Assembly: GCA_903885505.1 (NCBI GenBank)
Contig: CAISIU010000101.1
Span: forward strand, 62,001 to 126,000
Origin: an uncultured Actinomycetes bacterium
GTDB taxonomy: Bacteria; Actinomycetota; Acidimicrobiia; Acidimicrobiales; RAAP-2
DNA length: 64,000 nucleotides
Direction of reading: 5' to 3'
Part shown: piece by piece, positions 44,212 to 52,275 of the stretch
How the letters are laid out: every line of letters starts with the position of its first letter
Numbering within the stretch: the stretch's first letter is position 1
Program-made: the position numbers and the translations under genes
Notes under the pieces: generated by a model
Seen by the model: the letters and a program-made list of their open reading frames with translations, nothing else
The model's database searches: none
What the model was told of the DNA's origin: nothing

Positions 44212-45314
44212 CCACGACGCGCATCGATGGCCTCCAGCTGCGCCGCCCCCTCGTTGACGGTGGCCCCACCTCGCCCGTGAGCTGGATCGTGACCGATGAC
44301 GGCATCACGCATCTCGCGGGAGAGCCCGCCAGCGTCTTTGACATCCCCTGGCACCAAATCGGTGGCTTCACGGTCAGCGCCGATGGGTCGGTGGTGTCGG
44401 CGATGGTGGCCGGCGAGCGACTCGAATGGGTGGTCCCCACATCAGCGCGCAAGAGTGTTCGTGCCGTGGTCGTGCAGCGTGGGGGGCGAGTGGCGGGCCA
44501 CCGCATTCTCGCGGGCGTCGCACTCGGCTCGGCGATTGTGGTGGGCGCGCTCGTGTCGTACCTCGCGATTACCCCCACGTCGGACGTTACGAGGTCGTCG
44601 TGGCGGGGTATCACGAACTACGCGCTCAGTGCTCATGATGTGCCGGCGAACTTTGCCCCCTCCACCAACAGCGTGTTGTCCATCGTGGTGCCCGGCACCA
44701 CGGTGGAGCACCCTTCGTCGACGACCACGACCACCCCGAATCCTCATTCGGCAATTAACCAGCAGTTCGATCACATGACGTCGACTTTCTACGCCTGCGA
44801 AGGTCTAACGGCCGCCACGGATCGCTACTACGGCAAAGCCGGTCAGTTCCCCGATTTCCAAGTCGGCTCACGCGTCTACGCCGCCACCTCCGGACACGCG
44901 CAAGAAGTGGGCTCACTGGCTCAGTGGTACGCCACGACCACCATGGTGGCGAAGGACCGTGCGCAAATGGCTCGCCCCGCCTTCATCGGCTGCGCCACCC
45001 AATCGGTCGCGACGCAGTTGGGCATTGTCCTCACGCAATCGACCGGCACCTTCACCGTCGGTGACGCGCAGTCAGTGAACATCGTGACCCCCGGCCACGT
45101 CTTTCATCGCGCCGCGGTCAGCACCGTGACCATCACCTCGGGTGGCAATCAGGTAACGCTGTGGGTCAGCCTCATTGTCGCCGTTGACGGTCACATCGAG
45201 ACGGACTCATTCGTCGAAGGTCAAGGCCCTGTCGACACCGGATTGATTAAGTCAATCGGATCGGCCATCGTGGGCAAGATTCTCTCGTCGGGTGGCGCGA
45301 CCGCCTCGGCTTAA
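44208..45314 (+). CDS. single-pass membrane protein of unknown function
   Basis: 368 residues. Residues 1-95 are a cytosolic beta-rich domain (WIVTDDGITHLAGE, DIPWHQIGGFTV) that may be PH-like. One transmembrane segment spans about 103-122 (ILAGVALGSAIVVGALVSYLAI). A Ser/Thr/Pro linker with five consecutive Thr follows, then an extracytoplasmic alpha/beta domain (about 185-355) with two Cys that could pair. GTG start overlaps the hemL stop, so it belongs to the haem transcript. I do not recognise the family. The stop overlaps the convergent ZIP gene by TTAA. Confidence 0.6.
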   Translation: MTTTRIDGLQLRRPLVDGGPTSPVSWIVTDDGITHLAGEPASVFDIPWHQIGGFTVSADGSVVSAMVAGERLEWVVPTSARKSVRAVVVQRGGRVAGHRILAGVALGSAIVVGALVSYLAITPTSDVTRSSWRGITNYALSAHDVPANFAPSTNSVLSIVVPGTTVEHPSSTTTTTPNPHSAINQQFDHMTSTFYACEGLTAATDRYYGKAGQFPDFQVGSRVYAATSGHAQEVGSLAQWYATTTMVAKDRAQMARPAFIGCATQSVATQLGIVLTQSTGTFTVGDAQSVNIVTPGHVFHRAAVSTVTITSGGNQVTLWVSLIVAVDGHIETDSFVEGQGPVDTGLIKSIGSAIVGKILSSGGATASA

Positions 45315-46093
45315 GCGCCGGCGTAGGTAACGACGGCGTCGGTCACAAAACCGGCGAGCAGCCCGACCAGAATTCCGCCGTACAGCAGATTCTGCGACAC
45401 CTTGATGCGCTGCGCGACACCGAGCAATTGCACGATCACGTAGAGCAGTGATCCGGCGGCCACGGTGAAGAAGAACACCGACATAGTGACTGACGCGCTG
45501 TACCAACCGACCAGCGTGCCGAGTGTGGTGGGGCCACCACCGAGCAGGCCCATCCAGAGCAAGGTCTGCCAGGGAATCTTGCGCGAGGAACTGGCGAGGG
45601 GAGCGATGATGCCGAAGCCTTCCGTGGCGTTGTGCAGCGCAAAGCCCACGACCAGCACCTTGGAGAGGCCGAGCTGACCCACGTGAGCGGACGAGCCGAT
45701 GGCGAGACCCTCACCGAAGTTGTGCATGCCAATGCCGAGCGCCAAGAGGAAGGACAGCTGTGCGGGCTCGAGGTGCGCGTCGGGATTACCGGTGCGGGCC
45801 GCACGCCACTTGTCGTAGGCAACGAGGCCGAGGAGACCCAGGGCGAGACCACCGACGAAGAGCAAGGTGCGAATGGTGAGCAGCGATCCCTGCAGGGGTC
45901 GCAGCACGTCGTGCAGCGGCTCGATCGCGTGACTGCAGACGTCCACGACGAGGAAGATCAAGATGCCGACGGCGAGGCACATAAGGAAGGGGCGAAGGCG
46001 CGGCAACGACGCCTTCACGCGGCCCATCAGCAATCCGAAGATGATGGTGGCACCGGCGATAAAGCCGAGGATGAGAGTGGTGGAGAAGGACAT
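45311..46093 (-). CDS. ZIP family metal transporter
   Basis: 260 residues with about eight membrane spans. The ZIP signatures in the fourth and fifth spans are visible as GIGMHNFGEGLAIG and GFALHNATEGFGI, with the His, Asn and Glu metal ligands. It imports a divalent metal such as zinc, iron or manganese across the cytoplasmic membrane; the substrate cannot be told from sequence. It starts 6 bases after the MenJ-like gene on the same strand, so the two form an operon. Confidence 0.9.
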   Translation of the reverse strand: MSFSTTLILGFIAGATIIFGLLMGRVKASLPRLRPFLMCLAVGILIFLVVDVCSHAIEPLHDVLRPLQGSLLTIRTLLFVGGLALGLLGLVAYDKWRAARTGNPDAHLEPAQLSFLLALGIGMHNFGEGLAIGSSAHVGQLGLSKVLVVGFALHNATEGFGIIAPLASSSRKIPWQTLLWMGLLGGGPTTLGTLVGWYSASVTMSVFFFTVAAGSLLYVIVQLLGVAQRIKVSQNLLYGGILVGLLAGFVTDAVVTYAGA

Positions 46094-46099
46094 GTCGGC

Positions 46100-47416
46100 C
46101 TAGTTCTGTGCGAGGAGCTTTTCGTAGAGGGACTCGGGAATGATGTCGGCCAACTTCGACAGACCTTGGTAGCCACGCTCCGCGAGGCCCGGTTTGCCGG
46201 GGTTCATGAGGTTCGCCATGATCTTGAGAAGTTCCTTCATCATCGGTTCAATGCGAAGGCCGAGGCCCACGCAGGCCGCCAAAATCTGCGGCTCGGAAAT
46301 AATGCGGACGAAGGCGCGCGCCACCTTGTAGTAGTCGCCGTAGTGCAGGTCGATCAATTCGTCGTAGTAGCCGAGCAAGGTGGGGTCGTGAGCGGCCAGG
46401 GCGCCACCAATCGCGGCGGCCGCGAGGCGACCCGATTCGTAGCCGTAGGCGATGCCCTCACCGTTGAAGGGGTTGATCGTCGCCGCGGCGTCACCGATGG
46501 CCACGGTGTGCGTGCCGACGCGCGGTCCACGAGCCAATCCCATGGGCAAACGTCCACCGGTCGCCGGTCCGAGGCAGGTTTCCTCGTTGAGGCCCCAGGC
46601 CTCTGCCGTCTGCGCCACGAAGTATTCCTGCAGCTTCGTGGTGTTCACACCCTTCCAGGCGCCACCGGTCGACAAGAGGCCGACGCCCACGTTGACGCGA
46701 CCATCGCCCAGCGGGAAGATCCAGCCATAACCCGGCACCACAGAACCCGACGGGTCACGAATGTCGAGGTGCGAGTCAATCCATGGCTCGGCGTGACGGT
46801 CGCTGGTGTAGTACCCACGCAGGGCCATGCCAAGTGGCCAATCCTTGTGGCGGTCAATGCCTAAGGTGCGACCAATACGAGAGTTCTGGCCATCGGCCAC
46901 GACGAGATACTGACCACGTAGTTCGAAGGTGTCGCCGTCCTTGCTCTTCACGAGCACGCCCGCACCGTTGGCCAACTGGCCATTGACGCCCGGGGTCTGG
47001 TCGAGCACGTCGACGGCTTCGCAGCCCGCAAACAAGGTGGCACCGTGGCTGACCGCGCGCTCGGCAATCAGGCCGTCGAGGTTGAAGCGGGTGATGGTGT
47101 AGCCGTAGTTCGGAAAGTCAGGGACATCAGGCCACTGCATTTCGAGAGACGCGCCAAAACCGAAGGCGCGCAGGCCGCTGTAGCGGTGACCGCCGGCGGC
47201 CACTTGCTCCTCGAGGCCCATGTCGATGATCTGGCGCACGGAGCGAGGGGTGAGGCCATCGCCACAGGTCTTTTCACGAGGAAAAACCTTCTTTTCGACG
47301 AGGGCCACGTTCCAGCCGGCCGCGGCCAACCAGTAGGCGCAGGCGGACCCACTCGGTCCACCTCCCACAATCACAACATCAAAGGTTTTGGAAGCGGCGG
47401 CGCGGTCGTAAGTCAC
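46100..47416 (-). CDS. geranylgeranyl reductase family FAD protein (MenJ-like)
   Basis: 438 residues, FAD-dependent. The N-terminal dinucleotide motif is VVIVGGGPSGSACAYWLA, followed by CGDGLTPRSV (the geranylgeranyl-reductase family CGDGL motif) and the second FAD motif VAIGDAAATINPFNGEGIAYG. Members saturate isoprenoid double bonds; in mycobacteria MenJ reduces one unit of the menaquinone tail. Placement next to nuo, whose electron acceptor is menaquinone in actinobacteria, supports that role here. GTG start 6 nt after a TAGAGT box; divergent from nuoA. Confidence 0.85.
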   Translation of the reverse strand: MTYDRAAASKTFDVVIVGGGPSGSACAYWLAAAGWNVALVEKKVFPREKTCGDGLTPRSVRQIIDMGLEEQVAAGGHRYSGLRAFGFGASLEMQWPDVPDFPNYGYTITRFNLDGLIAERAVSHGATLFAGCEAVDVLDQTPGVNGQLANGAGVLVKSKDGDTFELRGQYLVVADGQNSRIGRTLGIDRHKDWPLGMALRGYYTSDRHAEPWIDSHLDIRDPSGSVVPGYGWIFPLGDGRVNVGVGLLSTGGAWKGVNTTKLQEYFVAQTAEAWGLNEETCLGPATGGRLPMGLARGPRVGTHTVAIGDAAATINPFNGEGIAYGYESGRLAAAAIGGALAAHDPTLLGYYDELIDLHYGDYYKVARAFVRIISEPQILAACVGLGLRIEPMMKELLKIMANLMNPGKPGLAERGYQGLSKLADIIPESLYEKLLAQN

Positions 47417-47422
47417 ATCGCC

Positions 47423-47428
47423 ACTCTA
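47423..47428 (-). promoter_or_regulatory. putative -10 box, leaderless type
   Basis: TAGAGT on the minus strand, 6 nt before the GTG of the MenJ-like gene. Confidence 0.45.
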
Positions 47429-47502
47429 AAGAAGTCCACCGAAAAGTCAGCCCGACAATTTTGCGTGGTCGTCTGGGTGTCTGATGGTGACGCGGAAAGT
47501 GG

Positions 47503-47508
47503 TAGAAC
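47503..47508 (+). promoter_or_regulatory. putative -10 box for the nuo operon
   Basis: TAGAAC, 8 nt before GTG 47517 and only 2 nt before ATG 47511. If used, transcription starts at or near the GTG and the ATG cannot be the nuoA start. One mismatch to TANNNT. Confidence 0.3.
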
Positions 47509-47516
47509 TGATGCTC

Positions 47517-47963
47517 GTGGACCAGTATCTCCCCGTACTGGGACTGCTCGTTCTCGGAGCACTTTTTGCGTCGGGTTCGTTTGTCGCGTCAGCGTTGCTG
47601 GCACCGCACAAGCGACCCACGGACGCCAAGGTGGCCCCGTACGAATGTGGCATTGTCCCCGAAATCGAGCCGCCGACGCGCTTCCCGGTGCGCTTCTACC
47701 TCGTCGCGATGATTTTTGTCATTTTCGACATTGAAATCGTCTTCATGTACCCCTTCGCCGTCGTCTTCAAGCAGCTCGGCAGCTTCGGCCTCGTCGAGGT
47801 CTTGCTGTTCTCGGCCACTGTCTTTGGCTCGCTGATTTTCCTGGTCAGCGAGGGTGCACTGTCCTGGGGCCCGGTCAAGCGTTTGACCCGCGGTATGCCA
47901 GATCGCACCACTGAGTCGACAATCACGCGCATCACGTTTGAGCGCGACAGCAAGGTGGCGTAA
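47517..47963 (+). CDS. nuoA: NADH-quinone oxidoreductase subunit A
   Basis: 148 residues, three membrane spans. Subunit of the membrane arm of complex I near the quinone site. The diagnostic loop YECGIVP with the conserved Cys follows the first span, and [22 protein letters not shown] forms the second, with conserved acidic residues. I prefer the GTG at 47517 (MDQYLPVL) because the only promoter-like box makes it leaderless; in-frame ATGs at 47511 and 47484 are alternatives. First gene of a 14-gene operon. Confidence 0.93.
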   Translation: MDQYLPVLGLLVLGALFASGSFVASALLAPHKRPTDAKVAPYECGIVPEIEPPTRFPVRFYLVAMIFVIFDIEIVFMYPFAVVFKQLGSFGLVEVLLFSATVFGSLIFLVSEGALSWGPVKRLTRGMPDRTTESTITRITFERDSKVA

Positions 47964-47965
47964 TC

Positions 47966-48529
47966 GTGGCTCTCGAAGATCTTTCGCACAATTTCCTCAC
48001 TGGATCGCTCGAAGACCTGGTCAAGTGGGCGCGTCGCGCCTCGATGTGGCCGGCCTCCTTCGGATTGGCGTGCTGTGCTATCGAGATGATGGCGGCGGGT
48101 GCCGCGGACTTCGACCTCGCTCGATTCGGCATGGAAGTCTTCCGTAACTCCCCGCGTCAGGCCGACCTCATGATTGTCGCCGGCCGCGTGAGCCAGAAGA
48201 TGGCCCCGGTGCTGCGTCAGGTCTACGACCAGATGATGGAGCCCAAGTGGGTTCTGGCCATGGGCGTGTGTGCCAGTTCTGGCGGAATGTTCAATAACTA
48301 CGCCATTGTGCAGGGCGTGGACCAGATTGTGCCGGTCGACGTTTACGCGCCGGGCTGCCCGCCCAGCCCCGAAACGCTGATGCACGCCATTTTGACCCTC
48401 CACGAGAAGGTGCGCACCGGTGAGATCACCCGCCGCCGCGACTCGGGAGCCGGCGCGGCGCTGGTGACCCCCGAGAGCCCGTGGACGCCGGAAGTGCCGA
48501 CGGCCGTTCGATTGGGAACCCCCAAGTGA
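47966..48529 (+). CDS. nuoB: NADH-quinone oxidoreductase subunit B
   Basis: 187 residues. It holds cluster N2, the last iron-sulfur centre before quinone. Ligands are Cys36 and Cys37 (LACCAIEMM), Cys102 (GVCASSGG) and Cys131 (APGCPP), all present. Starts GTG 2 bases after nuoA; the stop overlaps nuoC (GTGA). The C-terminal 30 residues after the core are variable. Confidence 0.97.
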   Translation: MALEDLSHNFLTGSLEDLVKWARRASMWPASFGLACCAIEMMAAGAADFDLARFGMEVFRNSPRQADLMIVAGRVSQKMAPVLRQVYDQMMEPKWVLAMGVCASSGGMFNNYAIVQGVDQIVPVDVYAPGCPPSPETLMHAILTLHEKVRTGEITRRRDSGAGAALVTPESPWTPEVPTAVRLGTPK

Positions 48530-48996
48530 GCAACGTCGCCACCCAGCCCGCGCTGAACGCCGTCGAGGGCTACTTCCCGACGCGCGAGCAGTACCTCGAC
48601 CTCATCAACCAGCTCAAGGCCGAGGGCTTTGAAATGGCCGTTGACCTGTGCGCCGTGGACTACCTGAGCCACCCCGGCCGTGAATTGCCCGAGGGCATCA
48701 CTCCCGAGCGTTTCGAAGTCGTCGTCAATTTGCTCAGCCTCTCGCAGCGTCGTCGCTGCCGCGTGCGTGTGCAGGTGCCCGAGAATGACCCCGTCATCAC
48801 CTCGATTTTCTCCGCCTACGTCGGCGTCGAGGCCATGGAACGCGAGGCCTACGACATGTTTGGCGTCGTCTTCACCGACCACCCCAGCCTCTCGCGCATT
48901 TTGATGCCCGAAGACTGGGAGGGTCACCCGCTTCGCAAGGACTACGGCATTGGCCGCGTCCCCGTGCAATTCAAGGAAGGTCCGGGCCCGCGATGA
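48526..48996 (+). CDS. nuoC: NADH-quinone oxidoreductase subunit C
   Basis: 156 residues, the 30-kDa subunit of the peripheral arm. The family signature is [22 protein letters not shown] followed by [11 protein letters not shown]. The GTG at 48526 gives the usual four-base overlap with nuoB; codons further upstream would lie inside nuoB. A separate gene here, not fused to nuoD as in some enterobacteria. Confidence 0.96.
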   Translation: MSNVATQPALNAVEGYFPTREQYLDLINQLKAEGFEMAVDLCAVDYLSHPGRELPEGITPERFEVVVNLLSLSQRRRCRVRVQVPENDPVITSIFSAYVGVEAMEREAYDMFGVVFTDHPSLSRILMPEDWEGHPLRKDYGIGRVPVQFKEGPGPR

Positions 48997-50354
48997 GCGA
49001 CATCACTCCGACCACCGTTCGTTCCATCGAGCGCGAAGCGCTCCTCGTCGCTGAAACGAGCGAGGGCGCTCAGGAAATGTTCCGCCGTGAGCAGACCGGC
49101 GCCGACGAACTTCGCCGCGAACTAGGCGCCGTTCTCAAGGTCGACGGCCGAGCTCTCGACCCGAACAACATCGACGTGGAGCGCGACGACGACGAAACCA
49201 TGATTATCAACATGGGACCGAGTCACCCCTCGACCCACGGTGTGCTGCGCATCATGCTCGAACTCGACGGTGAGACCGTTCTTCGCTCGAAGCCCGTCAT
49301 TGGTTATCTGCACACCGGCATGGAAAAGACTGGTGAAGAACTCTCCTACGTGCAGGGCGGCACCAACGTCACCCGCATGGACTACCTGAGCCCCGTGACG
49401 AACGAACTCGGCTACTCCATGGCGGTGGAAAAGCTCCTCAACATCGAAGTGCCCGAGCGGGCGACCTGGATTCGCATGATGATGAGCGAGCTCAACCGCA
49501 TGTCGAGCCACTTGGTGTGGATGGCGACGAACGGTATGGACCTCGGTTCCACCTCGATGATGATCTACGGTCTTCGCGAGCGTGAACTCATTTTGGCCTT
49601 CTTCGAGAAGACCGCGGGCCTTCGCCTCAACCTCAACTACGTGCGTCCCGGTGGCGTGGCCGCCGACTTGCCCGACGGTTGGCAAGACGACGTCGAAGTG
49701 ATCTGCGACACGATTTGGGCGCGCACTTTTGAGTACGACCAGCTGCTCACCGGCCAGACGATTTTCCGTCAGCGTCTCGAGGGCGTCGCGGCAATTACCG
49801 CCGAAGAAGCCATTGCGCTGTCGCTCACCGGACCGTTGCTGCGTAGCACCGGAGTGCCCTGGGACCTTCGTCGCACCATGCCGTATTTGGCCTATGACCA
49901 GGTCGAATTCGATGTCATCACCGGCACCTACGGCGACAACTTCGACCGTTACGCCATTCGACTCAACGAAATTCGCGAGTCGGTGCGCATTGTTCGCCAA
50001 TGCATCGAGATGATGCCGAAGGGCGACTTCCGCACCCAGGACCCGAAGGTAACGCCGCCGCCGCGCGCGCGTATCGACGAGTCCATGGAAGCGTTGATCC
50101 ACCACTTCAAGCTCTTCACCGAGGGCTTCCACGTGCCGGTGGGCGAGGTCTACTCCGCCATCGAATCGCCGCGCGGCGAGCTCGGTTGCTACATCGTCAG
50201 TGACGGTGGACCCAAGCCCTATCGCATCCACGTGCGCGCCCCGAGTTTCGTAAACCTTCAGGCCATTCCGTTGCTGATGCGCGGCGGCATGATGTCCGAC
50301 ACGATCACCGTTATTTCCACCATCGACCCCGTGATGGGTGAGGTTGACCGATGA
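48993..50354 (+). CDS. nuoD: NADH-quinone oxidoreductase subunit D
   Basis: 453 residues, the 49-kDa subunit that forms the quinone pocket with NuoB. Motifs are NMGPSHPSTHGVLRI with the conserved quinone-site His, GYLHTGMEK, DYLSPVTNELGY, ELNRMSSHL and the C-terminal DPVMGEVDR. The N-terminus has about 70 extra residues before the conserved core. Overlaps nuoC and nuoE by ATGA. Confidence 0.97.
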   Translation: MSDITPTTVRSIEREALLVAETSEGAQEMFRREQTGADELRRELGAVLKVDGRALDPNNIDVERDDDETMIINMGPSHPSTHGVLRIMLELDGETVLRSKPVIGYLHTGMEKTGEELSYVQGGTNVTRMDYLSPVTNELGYSMAVEKLLNIEVPERATWIRMMMSELNRMSSHLVWMATNGMDLGSTSMMIYGLRERELILAFFEKTAGLRLNLNYVRPGGVAADLPDGWQDDVEVICDTIWARTFEYDQLLTGQTIFRQRLEGVAAITAEEAIALSLTGPLLRSTGVPWDLRRTMPYLAYDQVEFDVITGTYGDNFDRYAIRLNEIRESVRIVRQCIEMMPKGDFRTQDPKVTPPPRARIDESMEALIHHFKLFTEGFHVPVGEVYSAIESPRGELGCYIVSDGGPKPYRIHVRAPSFVNLQAIPLLMRGGMMSDTITVISTIDPVMGEVDR

Positions 50355-50971
50355 GCCATTTCAATCCTGAATTACGCCAACGCGCCGAAGAACTCGTCGC
50401 CCTCTACCCGAACCGCCGCTCGGCGATGCTGCCCTTGTTGCACCTCGCGCAGGAGCACGACGGCTACCTCAGCGAAGAGGGAATGGCCGAAGTGGCCGAA
50501 CTCACGGGCACCACGCCGGCCGATGTGCAGGGAACGGCGTCGTTTTACGACATGTTCTTCCTGGAGCCGGTCGGCAAGTACGTCGTCGCCGTGTGCACCA
50601 ACATCTCGTGCCTCTTGGCGGGTGGCGAGGAACTGCTCGATCACGCGCAGAGCACCCTGGGCTGCTCCATCGGCGGCACCTCGGCCGACGGCATGTTCAC
50701 CCTGGAAGAAGCCGAGTGCTTGGCCGACTGCAACATCGCGCCCTGCGTGCAGGTCAACCACCGTTTCGTGCGCACCACGACGCCGGCAACCTTTGACCAG
50801 ATGATTGGCGAGATTCGTGAGGGCCGTCGCGACAGCGACATTCCGCCGCACGGCACCTTGATTCGCGTTCGCCGCAATGGCGTTCTTCGTAACACGCGTG
50901 AGGCCCTCGCGGCCGAGCGCGCCGTCGCGGGCGACGCCCGTGACGCCCGGAAAGCTCAGGAGACGAAGTAG
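50351..50971 (+). CDS. nuoE: NADH-quinone oxidoreductase subunit E
   Basis: 206 residues, thioredoxin-like [2Fe-2S] subunit of the NADH dehydrogenase module (cluster N1a). Ligands are visible as CTNISC and CLADC (with another Cys in NIAPC). Preceding helices show YPNRRSAMLPLLHLAQEHDGYLS, a NuoE hallmark. A basic and acidic tail of about 40 residues follows the core. Overlaps nuoD by four bases and nuoF by one (TAGTG). Confidence 0.96.
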   Translation: MSHFNPELRQRAEELVALYPNRRSAMLPLLHLAQEHDGYLSEEGMAEVAELTGTTPADVQGTASFYDMFFLEPVGKYVVAVCTNISCLLAGGEELLDHAQSTLGCSIGGTSADGMFTLEEAECLADCNIAPCVQVNHRFVRTTTPATFDQMIGEIREGRRDSDIPPHGTLIRVRRNGVLRNTREALAAERAVAGDARDARKAQETK

Positions 50972-52275
50972 TGGCCACCTTGACTGCTGCCCCCATTGTC
51001 TCGTCACGTCGCGAGTTCGCCGACAGCCACACGCTGTCGCGATTCCTGGCGACCTCGGGATTCGAGGGCCTGAAGAAGGCTCTGTCCCTATTCCCCGAGC
51101 AAGTGGCCGCCGAAGTTGACGCGGCCTCGCTGCTCGGTCGCGGTGGTGCGGGTTTCCCCGCCGGCCGCAAGTGGTCGATGCTGCGCAAGAACGCGGTGAC
51201 CTACCTCGTCATCAACGGCGACGAATCTGAGCCGGCCACCTTCAAGGACCACTACCTGGTCGAGCACGAGCCGCACCAACTCATCGAGGGCGTGACCATT
51301 GCGGCCTACGCCCTGCAAGTTACGCAGGCCTTCATCTTCCTGCGCGGTGAATTTGCTCTCGGTCTGGAGCGCGTGCAGCAGGCGATCAATGACGCCTACG
51401 ACCACGGCGCGCTGGGCCAGAACATCTTCGGTTCGGGCTTCTCGCTCGACATCGTCGTGCACCCCGGTGCCGGCGCCTACATCTGTGGCGAAGAGACCTC
51501 GCTGATCGAGGCCCTCGAAGGCAAGCGCGGGTTCCCGCGCATCAAGCCGCCCTTCTTCCCCGCCGTCAATGGTCTCTATGGCGAGCCCACCGTGGTGAAC
51601 AACGTCGAGACCATGTCGAACTTGCCCTGGATCATTCGTCACGGGGGAGCGGCCTTCGCCGCCCTCGGTGAGGGTCGTTCCACCGGTACTCGCCTCTTCG
51701 CCCTGTCGGGTCGCGTCAACAACCCCGGCATGTTCGAACTCGAAATGGTGAAGAACACCTTCCGCGACGTCATCTTTGACCCGCAGCTCGGTAACGGCAT
51801 CGTGGGCGGCGGCAAACTCAAGGCCTTCATCCCCGGTGGCGTGTCCGCCCCGTGGTTTGGTCCGGACCAGCTCGACGTGCCGCTCGGCCAAGACGAAGTC
51901 GCGAACCAGGCCTCGATGCTCGGTTCGGGTTCCATTGTCGTGTTCGACGAGGCGACCTGCCCCGTGCGCGCCGCGTGGCGCATCACGAAGTTCTTCTCGC
52001 GCGAGTCCTGCGGACAGTGCACGCCGTGTCGTGAAGGATCGGGCTGGCTCGAGCGCATTATGTATCGCTTAGAGCACGGCGGCGGTCGTATCGAAGACAT
52101 CGACTTGTTGCTGGACCTCTGCGACAACATCTCACCGGGGCTGCTCTGGCCCCCGCAACAAACGACTATCTGCGTGCTCGGACCATCGATTCCGTCGTCG
52201 ATTCACTCGGCGATCAAGATGTTCCGCGACGAATTCGTGGCGCACGCGACTAACGATGGATGCACCTATGCCTGA
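50971..52275 (+). CDS. nuoF: NADH-quinone oxidoreductase subunit F
   Basis: 434 residues, the FMN- and NADH-binding subunit. NADH site GRGGAGFPAGRKW; FMN region YLVINGDESEPATFKD and GAGAYICGEETSLIEALEGKRG; cluster N3 ligands in SCGQCTPCREG and TICVLGPS. GTG start shares one base with the nuoE stop. Its end overlaps nuoG by eight bases. Confidence 0.97.
   Translation: MATLTAAPIVSSRREFADSHTLSRFLATSGFEGLKKALSLFPEQVAAEVDAASLLGRGGAGFPAGRKWSMLRKNAVTYLVINGDESEPATFKDHYLVEHEPHQLIEGVTIAAYALQVTQAFIFLRGEFALGLERVQQAINDAYDHGALGQNIFGSGFSLDIVVHPGAGAYICGEETSLIEALEGKRGFPRIKPPFFPAVNGLYGEPTVVNNVETMSNLPWIIRHGGAAFAALGEGRSTGTRLFALSGRVNNPGMFELEMVKNTFRDVIFDPQLGNGIVGGGKLKAFIPGGVSAPWFGPDQLDVPLGQDEVANQASMLGSGSIVVFDEATCPVRAAWRITKFFSRESCGQCTPCREGSGWLERIMYRLEHGGGRIEDIDLLLDLCDNISPGLLWPPQQTTICVLGPSIPSSIHSAIKMFRDEFVAHATNDGCTYA

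Noticed and set aside
47417..47516. Rex operator upstream of nuoA or the MenJ-like gene
   Set aside because: No TTGTGN(8)CACAA-like palindrome is visible in this gap, so Rex control of nuo is not claimed from sequence.
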